Of a stretch of 10,743 bases of DNA, positions 6,135 to 10,743 are shown piece after piece. The stretch is from Patescibacteria group bacterium (GTDB taxonomy: Bacteria; Patescibacteriota; Gracilibacteria; UBA1369; PNNO01), in NCBI GenBank assembly GCA_024275695.1, contig JAJRYP010000076.1, forward strand, positions 1 to 10,743, read 5' to 3'. The notes beneath the pieces were generated by a model that was not told the DNA's origin, did not search any database, and saw nothing but the letters and a program-made list of their open reading frames with translations. The position numbers and the translations under genes were made by a program. Position 1 is the first letter of the stretch; each line of letters starts with the position of its first letter.

Positions 6135-7094
6135 ATGCATTTTGATACGAATGAAAAGATAGCAACCAGAGTTGCGTTTGGTGAAGCGATCGCGAAATTT
6201 GGCGGGCGTCATAAAAACGTCGCGGTTTTGGATGCGGATCTCGCGGGCTCTCTTAAAACGGATAAATTTTCAAAACTCTATCCGGATCGTCATTTTAATT
6301 TTGGAATTGCGGAAGCAAATATGGTGAATGCGGCCGCCGGAATGGCCCTGCGCGGGAAGGTCCCTTTTGTCTGTTCGTTTGCCGTGTTTGTCACAGGTCG
6401 TCCGTGGGAGCATATTCGAAACAGCATTTGTTATCCGAATTTGAATGTAAAAATTGTCGGATCGCATGCGGGAATTCTAACCGGTGAAGATGGCGCCACT
6501 CATCAGGCGCTTGAAGATATTTCCATAATGAGGTCGATTCCTAACATGAAAGTTATCTGTCCCGCAGACGCGGTTGAAACATATCTTGCAATAGAAGAAA
6601 TAATTAAAGACTTCGGACCAACTTATATCAGGCTCGGACGCGCCGGCGTTCCCGTTATTTACGGCAAAGATCACAAATTTAAAATTGGATTTGGAGATAT
6701 GCTTACTTTTGGTGAGGATATAGCATTGATTGCCACGGGCACGATGGTTTCCAGGTGTCTTGAAGCTGCAAAAATGCTTGAACAACAGGATGGAATTCGC
6801 GTTATGGTTGTAAATATCTCCACTATAAAACCGATTGACGAAAAACTTATAATAGATGCCGCAAGTAAAACCAAAATGGTAGTAACTGCGGAAGATCACA
6901 ATATAACGGGAGGACTTGGGAGCGCTGTTATGGAAGTTTTATCGGAACATCATCCCAAAAAAGTTCACAGAATCGGAATGGATAGATTTGGAGAATCCGG
7001 CAAACCCGTTAATCTATACAAAAAATTCGGTTTGGATACGCAAGGCGTATACGAAAGAGTTATTGGTTGGTGGAAAAATCGATCTGTCGACTAG
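6135..7094 (+). CDS. tkt: Transketolase, C-terminal (pyrimidine-binding plus C-terminal domain) subunit
   Basis: The second half of the split transketolase, 319 aa. The Pyr domain contains the catalytic glutamate E60 in FNFGIAEANM and the downstream HAGILTGEDGATHQALEDI segment of transketolases. The C-terminal domain follows from about 190 (ALIATGTMVSRCLEAA, VVNISTIKPID, TAEDHNITGGLG, FGESG). A one-chain DXP synthase or a pyruvate dehydrogenase beta subunit would share the Pyr fold, but the residue pattern and the matching N-terminal subunit 2.1 kb upstream make transketolase the clear reading. A stop TGA at 6129-6131 forces the start to the ATG at 6135. A perfect AAGGAGG lies 25 bases upstream, too far for normal use. 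The stop shares a CTAG palindrome with the convergent gene. Confidence 0.93.
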   Translation: MHFDTNEKIATRVAFGEAIAKFGGRHKNVAVLDADLAGSLKTDKFSKLYPDRHFNFGIAEANMVNAAAGMALRGKVPFVCSFAVFVTGRPWEHIRNSICYPNLNVKIVGSHAGILTGEDGATHQALEDISIMRSIPNMKVICPADAVETYLAIEEIIKDFGPTYIRLGRAGVPVIYGKDHKFKIGFGDMLTFGEDIALIATGTMVSRCLEAAKMLEQQDGIRVMVVNISTIKPIDEKLIIDAASKTKMVVTAEDHNITGGLGSAVMEVLSEHHPKKVHRIGMDRFGESGKPVNLYKKFGLDTQGVYERVIGWWKNRSVD

Positions 7095-7777
7095 TTTAAA
7101 TCTTCCGGATTTTTTAATCCTATCTTAATTAAATTTTTTGCGGAAGGTCCTTCGCCTCTGTTGTTTAATTCACCGAATCTGGCTCTTATTGCCGGTTTTA
7201 TAAATGAAAATTCTTCAGGCGGTGCCGGGATTTTGGTTTCGGAAACCTCGCATCCCTCCGTATTTGTAGGATTAACGGGAGAAACGTGGAACATATCTTC
7301 AAAAAATCGGAGCGGGACTTTCATTTGAGTTCCCTTTTCAACTTTTGTGGAAATAATTTCCCCTTCACTTACTCCATGTACCGCTCGTCTGCCCGACTCT
7401 TCCATTTGTTCAATAAGAACAAGTATTTCGTCGGGATTGGATTCTGAAATTTCAAACCCTCGAAATTTAAATAATCCACCGGATTCTTTGCAGATAACTT
7501 GTTGACCTGAAAATACATTTTCCCAGTATCTTAAATTATCCAAACGTACCCCCAAAGGAGTAATGCTATCTCTGTCCTCAAATGTTTTTATCCCTATTGA
7601 TACCTGTACGCATTCGGCATCTGACGTCAGCTTTAAACCGCGAATTTCGTTGCCGCTTGTAGTTATTTTTGTTAACAACATAATACCGCCGTCTTGTTCT
7701 ACGCGAACAATTTGCCCGACGGCATTATCCAGTTCAAGAGCCCATTCAAACTTATCCGTAAAATTTTCAATAGACAT
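7091..7777 (-). CDS. Hypothetical protein of 228 aa
   Basis: I do not recognise this protein. It is a complete frame with codon use like its neighbours and a good promoter in front, so it is probably expressed. It starts MSIENFTDKFEWALELDNAV and shows no signal peptide or membrane segment, so it is likely cytosolic. The N-terminal two thirds alternate short hydrophobic and polar runs, as in a beta-rich fold (GQIVRVEQDGGIMLL, EILVLIEQMEESGRRA). A stretch rich in Pro, Thr and Glu (VSPVNPTNTEG to KIPAPPEEF) looks like a flexible linker to a short basic C-terminus with FIKPAIRARFGEL. It is acidic overall. It converges on the transketolase C gene, sharing CTAG as both stops, and diverges from prs; neither neighbour gives a functional hint. 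Confidence 0.75.
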   Translation of the reverse strand: MSIENFTDKFEWALELDNAVGQIVRVEQDGGIMLLTKITTSGNEIRGLKLTSDAECVQVSIGIKTFEDRDSITPLGVRLDNLRYWENVFSGQQVICKESGGLFKFRGFEISESNPDEILVLIEQMEESGRRAVHGVSEGEIISTKVEKGTQMKVPLRFFEDMFHVSPVNPTNTEGCEVSETKIPAPPEEFSFIKPAIRARFGELNNRGEGPSAKNLIKIGLKNPEDLN

Positions 7778-7811
7778 AATTGTTGAAATTAAAAAAACTA
7801 GAGGATCGTTA

Positions 7812-7839
7812 ATTTAACTTAATTTTGTAAATTTGTCAA
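7812..7839 (-). promoter_or_regulatory. Promoter for the 228-aa hypothetical gene
   Basis: On the minus strand a perfect TTGACA (7839-7834) is followed after 16 bases by TTAAAT (7817-7812), or after 17 by TAAATT. Transcription would begin near 7805, giving a leader of about 28 bases to the ATG at 7777. This is the strongest -35 element I found in the window. Confidence 0.65.
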
Positions 7840-7860
7840 CCCGTTTTTGAGGATATTCGA

Positions 7861-7889
7861 TTACTTACACCGCTCGCACTCTCTATAAT
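7861..7889 (+). promoter_or_regulatory. Promoter for prs-rpiB
   Basis: A perfect TATAAT (7884-7889) lies 17 bases after TTACTT (7861-7866), a weak -35. Transcription would start near 7896, about 24 bases before the prs ATG. It diverges from the promoter of the hypothetical gene in the same intergenic stretch. Confidence 0.6.
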
Positions 7890-7919
7890 AAAAACTACTA
7901 ACATTCATTTACTGTTACT

Positions 7920-8867
7920 ATGGCACATCATCCTTTAAAGATTTTTTCAGGAACATCTCATCCGAAACTTGCGGAGGAAATTGCAAAAAATTTAAAGATC
8001 AAGCTTTCGCCAATGCATATTTCTCGTTTTGCGTGCGGGGAAATTTACGCAAAGCCCGGAGTTACGGTTCGCGGATGTGATGTTTTTCTTATTCAAACAG
8101 CCACTCAAAATGTTAATGAAGATTTGATGGAATTGTTTGTTATGCTGGATGCTTTTAAAAGATCGTTTGCAAACAATATTCATGTGGTAATGCCACATTA
8201 CGGTTATGCAAGACAAGATCGTGTCGCAACTCCACGCGAACCGATTTCCGCGAAACTCATGGCTGATTTAATTTCGGCCGCCGGAGCGGATCATTTGATT
8301 ACGATGTCTCTTCATTCGGATCAAGAGCAGGGATTTTTTGATTTTCCGGTAGATAATCTCTATACAAAGAAATTTTTTGCGGATTATTTTAAAAAGAAAA
8401 AGCTTAAAGATCTTGTGGTTGTTTCTCCCGATGCGGGAGGCGCGAAAGAAGCGAAAAAATTTGCCGACATTCTTGGAGCCGAACTTGCGATTATTCATAA
8501 AGCGAGACCGAAAGCGAATGTTTCCGAAGTTATCCATCTTGTGGGTGATGTTGAAAACAAAACATGTATTATTTACGACGATATGATTGATACCGGCGGA
8601 TCTGTGTGTAATGCGGCTAAATCTTTAAGAGCACATAATGCGAAAAAAGATATTTACCTTGCGGCGACTCATCCTGTTTTTTACGATCCCGCGGCGGAAA
8701 GACTTGCAACGATAGGGTTCAAGGAGGTTGTTGTTAGTAATTCAATTCCCGTACCGAAAGAAAAGCAATTCAAAAGTCTTCAGGTTTTATCCGTGGCGCC
8801 TTTGATGGCGAAAATCATTAAAAACGTTTACTCGGCAAAATCCGTATCAACAGTATTTACTCCTTAA
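7920..8867 (+). CDS. prs: Ribose-phosphate pyrophosphokinase (PRPP synthetase)
   Basis: It makes 5-phosphoribosyl-1-pyrophosphate from ribose 5-phosphate and ATP, the precursor of nucleotides, histidine and NAD. It has the normal class I length of 315 aa. Visible are VRGCDVFLIQ (50-59), the ATP-binding PHYGYARQDR (92-101), the metal-binding H132 in SLHSDQEQGFF, SPDAGGAKEA (169-178), the flexible-loop Lys194 and Arg196 (HKARPK), and the PRPP-loop DDMIDTGGS (220-228). The usual FxDGE motif reads FACGE here (37-41), with Asp replaced by Cys. The ATG follows a good -10 but no Shine-Dalgarno site. Its ribose 5-phosphate can be supplied by rpiB, which starts 13 bases after the prs stop. Confidence 0.95.
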   Translation: MAHHPLKIFSGTSHPKLAEEIAKNLKIKLSPMHISRFACGEIYAKPGVTVRGCDVFLIQTATQNVNEDLMELFVMLDAFKRSFANNIHVVMPHYGYARQDRVATPREPISAKLMADLISAAGADHLITMSLHSDQEQGFFDFPVDNLYTKKFFADYFKKKKLKDLVVVSPDAGGAKEAKKFADILGAELAIIHKARPKANVSEVIHLVGDVENKTCIIYDDMIDTGGSVCNAAKSLRAHNAKKDIYLAATHPVFYDPAAERLATIGFKEVVVSNSIPVPKEKQFKSLQVLSVAPLMAKIIKNVYSAKSVSTVFTP

Positions 8868-8880
8868 TCCAAAGTAACTC

Positions 8881-9315
8881 ATGGAAATTTATATTGGCTC
8901 CGATCATGCAGGTTATAAACTAAAACAAGCGGTTAAAAAACATCTTGAAAAAAGAGATGTGAAAATAATTGATCTTGGTTCTTTTAACGGTGAAGAGTCG
9001 GTGGATTATCCCGATATTGCACGTGAGGTTGTGGAAAAAGTTTTAGAATATCCCGGAACTTTTGGAATTATGATTTGCGGTACCGGTCAGGGCAGCGCAA
9101 TGATGGCAAATCGTCATAAAGGAATTCGGGCGGCCCTATGTACAAACGAATATCTGGCTGAAATGGCTCGAAAACATAATCACGCAAACATGCTTTGCCT
9201 TGGAGAACGAAACACGGAGGAAGATCTTGCTCTCAAAATCGTTGATAAATTTTTGGACACTCCGATTGATACCGACGAAAGACACAAAAGGCGCGTCGCC
9301 AAATTGGATGTTTAG
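8881..9315 (+). CDS. rpiB: Ribose-5-phosphate isomerase B
   Basis: It interconverts ribulose 5-phosphate and ribose 5-phosphate. The 144 aa match the RpiB/LacAB family. Key parts are the N-terminal GSDHAG (6-11), the proton-transfer Cys66 in MICGTGQG, H99 in ARKHNHANML, and the R/H-rich C-terminus DERHKRRV. The segment after the active-site Cys reads GTGQGSAMMANRHKGIRAA, where most bacterial enzymes have GTGIGMSIAANK; Gln70 in place of the hydrophobic residue is uncommon in my experience. The gene lies 13 bases after prs in the same direction, so the two are probably co-transcribed and together lead to PRPP. Galactose-6-phosphate isomerase subunits are related, but the single gene and pentose-phosphate neighbours argue against that. 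Confidence 0.94.
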   Translation: MEIYIGSDHAGYKLKQAVKKHLEKRDVKIIDLGSFNGEESVDYPDIAREVVEKVLEYPGTFGIMICGTGQGSAMMANRHKGIRAALCTNEYLAEMARKHNHANMLCLGERNTEEDLALKIVDKFLDTPIDTDERHKRRVAKLDV

Positions 9316-9351
9316 CGGTCATGTGAACGGATGTTAAATGTTCCCTCAAGT

Positions 9352-9357
9352 TATAAT
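9352..9357 (+). promoter_or_regulatory. -10 element placing rpe near the transcript start
   Basis: A perfect TATAAT ends 10 bases before the rpe ATG (9368). A transcript from it would begin about 9364, leaving only a few untranslated bases, so rpe may be translated from a leaderless mRNA. The -35 region is poor. Readthrough from prs-rpiB is the alternative. Confidence 0.5.
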
Positions 9358-9367
9358 CATATAGACT

Positions 9368-9994
9368 ATGAAAACAAAAGTGGCACCATCAATTCTATCT
9401 GCCGATTTCGGTAAATTAAATGAGGATATTGCTACAATTGACGATCACAGTGATTATATTCATGTCGATGTGATGGACGGTCATTTTGTGCCTAATTTAA
9501 CTTTTGGCGCGCCGGTTGCCAAATATATTAAAAGCAAGAATCCGCTGGATGTTCATTTGATGATTGAAAATCCCGGAAATTACATTGAAGACTTTGCGAA
9601 AGCGGGAGCAGACGTTTTAACGGTACATTATGAGGCCGCGCATGATTTGGACGGAACGCTCGCGAAGATAAGAGAACATGGAATGAAGGCCGGAGTTTCA
9701 ATTAAGCCCGCAACACCGGTCGAGGTTCTGGAGCCGTATTTAAAAGATTTAGATTGGGTGCTTGTAATGTCGGTTGAACCCGGATTTGGAGGTCAGTCCT
9801 TTATGCCAAACGCTCTGGAAAAAATTAGTTGGCTTCGCGAAAAGGCGCCGGATTTGGATATAGCGGTTGATGGCGGAATTAACGATAAAACGGGCAAGCA
9901 GTGCGTCGACGCGGGGGCTAATATTTTAATAGCCGGTTCGTATATTTTTAAGGCGGAGGATCGGGTAGAAGCTATTGAGAGTCTTAAACGTTAA
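9368..9994 (+). CDS. rpe: Ribulose-phosphate 3-epimerase
   Basis: It interconverts ribulose 5-phosphate and xylulose 5-phosphate, the transketolase donor. The 208-aa TIM barrel is slightly short for the family (about 215-225). The motifs are APSILSADFGKL (6-17), metal ligands H32 and D34 in YIHVDVMDGHFVPNLTFG, H63 in DVHLMIENP, MSVEPGFGGQSFMP (134-147) and the catalytic Asp168 in AVDGGIN. It lies 52 bases after rpiB, with its own -10 in that gap and no Shine-Dalgarno site. The TAA stop shares the TTAA palindrome at 9991-9994 with the stop of the convergent phosphatase gene. With the two transketolase subunits, rpiB and prs it gives a nearly complete non-oxidative pentose phosphate set. Confidence 0.95.
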   Translation: MKTKVAPSILSADFGKLNEDIATIDDHSDYIHVDVMDGHFVPNLTFGAPVAKYIKSKNPLDVHLMIENPGNYIEDFAKAGADVLTVHYEAAHDLDGTLAKIREHGMKAGVSIKPATPVEVLEPYLKDLDWVLVMSVEPGFGGQSFMPNALEKISWLREKAPDLDIAVDGGINDKTGKQCVDAGANILIAGSYIFKAEDRVEAIESLKR

Positions 9995-10743
9995 CTTCCA
10001 TGAGCCTTTTTAATTAACTCAAGCAGCTTCTCATGTAATTTCGCATTACTTGAAACAGTGGATGCAACCGGAATTCTTGTTAAATCCAAAGGCTTGTTCT
10101 CGTCATCCGTAACTTTTCCTCCCGCTTCTTCAACAATTAAAGATCCCGCGGCAACATCCCACGGTTTCAAACTAAATTCCCAAAAAGCATCGAACCTTCC
10201 GCATGCAACGTAAGCAAGATCAATCGCGGCGGATCCAAGTCGTCTTAATAAATATCCTTCTTTAATTAGATGATCAAAAACAATAAGATTTTTTTCAACT
10301 AACTTTTTATCGGGCGCAAAACCTGTTGCCATTAATGAGAATTCTTTTCCTTCCGCGTCTGTTACGTGGATAGGTTTTCCGTTCAAATAAGCTCCCTTTT
10401 CTTTTTCGGCTACAAAAAGTTCATCAATGTAAGGATTGTAAACGACGCCAACCCGTACCTCGTTTTTAACGGCAAGCGCGATTGAAACGGAAAAAATCGG
10501 AAGCTTGTGTTTAAAATTAGTCGTTCCGTCAAGCGGATCAATAATCCACCAGTAATCGCTATCATGAAGATGCTCGCCCGACTCTTCCGCAAGAATGGAA
10601 TGCTCGGGATATTTCGCCGTAATACTGTCTATAATTAGCTTTTCCGCAGCCTTATCCGCTTCTGTGGCAATGTCGTTATAGCCTTTTCGTTCAACTTCAA
10701 GAGTTTCTTTATGAAAGTATTCCATCAAGACTGCTCCGGCATT
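9991..10743 (-). CDS. suhB: Inositol monophosphatase-family phosphatase (5'-truncated by window end)
   Basis: A Mg2+-dependent sugar-phosphate phosphatase of the IMPase/SuhB/CysQ superfamily. Metal-site motifs are present: ILAEESGE, WWIIDPLDGTTNF with both aspartates, and KPWDVAAGSLIVEEAGGKV near the C-terminus. The N-terminal YNDIATEADKAAE is the usual KxxxDxVTxAD motif. The frame stays open to the window edge (AGAVLMEYFHKE), and the residues before the ATG at 10725 resemble the family's first helix, so the start probably lies beyond 10743. About 250 residues are visible of an expected 255-265. The substrate (inositol phosphate, fructose bisphosphate or adenosine bisphosphate) cannot be fixed from the sequence. 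The gene converges on rpe with a shared TTAA stop palindrome. Confidence 0.92.
   Translation of the reverse strand, partial: NAGAVLMEYFHKETLEVERKGYNDIATEADKAAEKLIIDSITAKYPEHSILAEESGEHLHDSDYWWIIDPLDGTTNFKHKLPIFSVSIALAVKNEVRVGVVYNPYIDELFVAEKEKGAYLNGKPIHVTDAEGKEFSLMATGFAPDKKLVEKNLIVFDHLIKEGYLLRRLGSAAIDLAYVACGRFDAFWEFSLKPWDVAAGSLIVEEAGGKVTDDENKPLDLTRIPVASTVSSNAKLHEKLLELIKKAHGS

Noticed and set aside
4980..6135. Insertion sequence carrying the HNH gene
   Set aside because: No transposase, target duplication or terminal inverted repeats bracket the gene; the inverted repeats at 5933-6021 lie on one side only.
6024..6212. 62-codon minus-strand ORF across the repeat and the start of transketolase C
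   Set aside because: It begins inside a clear gene on the other strand and its end simply translates the repeat.
6477..6899. 140-codon minus-strand ORF inside transketolase C
   Set aside because: It is antisense to conserved transketolase sequence, with composition typical of a shadow frame.

Overview
The window is a compact, moderately AT-rich piece of bacterial chromosome with 14 clear protein genes and one broken small gene. It contains no RNA gene, CRISPR array or insertion sequence that I can see. Several traits fit a small-genome lineage such as the Candidate Phyla Radiation (Patescibacteria, perhaps Peregrinibacteria-like): genes overlap or abut, Shine-Dalgarno sites are almost absent, transketolase is split into two polypeptides, and there is a solitary HNH protein of a kind I associate with those genomes. 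This placement is inference. TGA acts as a stop (end of the N-terminal transketolase gene), so the code is not the TGA=Gly code of some relatives.

Positions 1-3188 (+ strand) form a folate/pterin block: an aminotransferase class IV gene cut by the window edge (probably 4-amino-4-deoxychorismate lyase), dihydropteroate synthase (folP), a 6-pyruvoyl-tetrahydropterin synthase/QueD-family enzyme, a CYTH-domain phosphatase and folK. No folB is present. The PTPS-family enzyme carries the combined Cys-Glu motif CExxHGH and may fill the FolB step. Its neighbour with zero spacing is a CYTH enzyme that could hydrolyse the inorganic triphosphate released by PTPS chemistry. The gap between folP and the PTPS gene holds a minus-strand reading frame of about 66 codons broken by one extra base.

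Positions 3191-4995 (+) continue with the N-terminal transketolase subunit, a short signal peptidase I and a DUF192 lipoprotein. Then comes a minus-strand HNH protein gene (4988-5821), followed by about 310 bases without a gene (5822-6134) that hold nested inverted repeats and a 55-bp-period direct repeat. The C-terminal transketolase subunit follows (6135-7094), so the two halves of one enzyme lie 2.1 kb apart.

Positions 7091-10743 hold an unrecognised minus-strand gene, a divergent promoter region, then prs, rpiB and rpe (+), and an inositol-monophosphatase-family gene (-) cut by the window end. With the two transketolase subunits this gives most of a non-oxidative pentose phosphate route plus PRPP synthesis; no transaldolase is in view. 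Every convergent gene pair overlaps at its stop codons, and two pairs share a 4-bp palindrome (CTAG, TTAA) as both stops, so there is no room for ordinary terminators between them.
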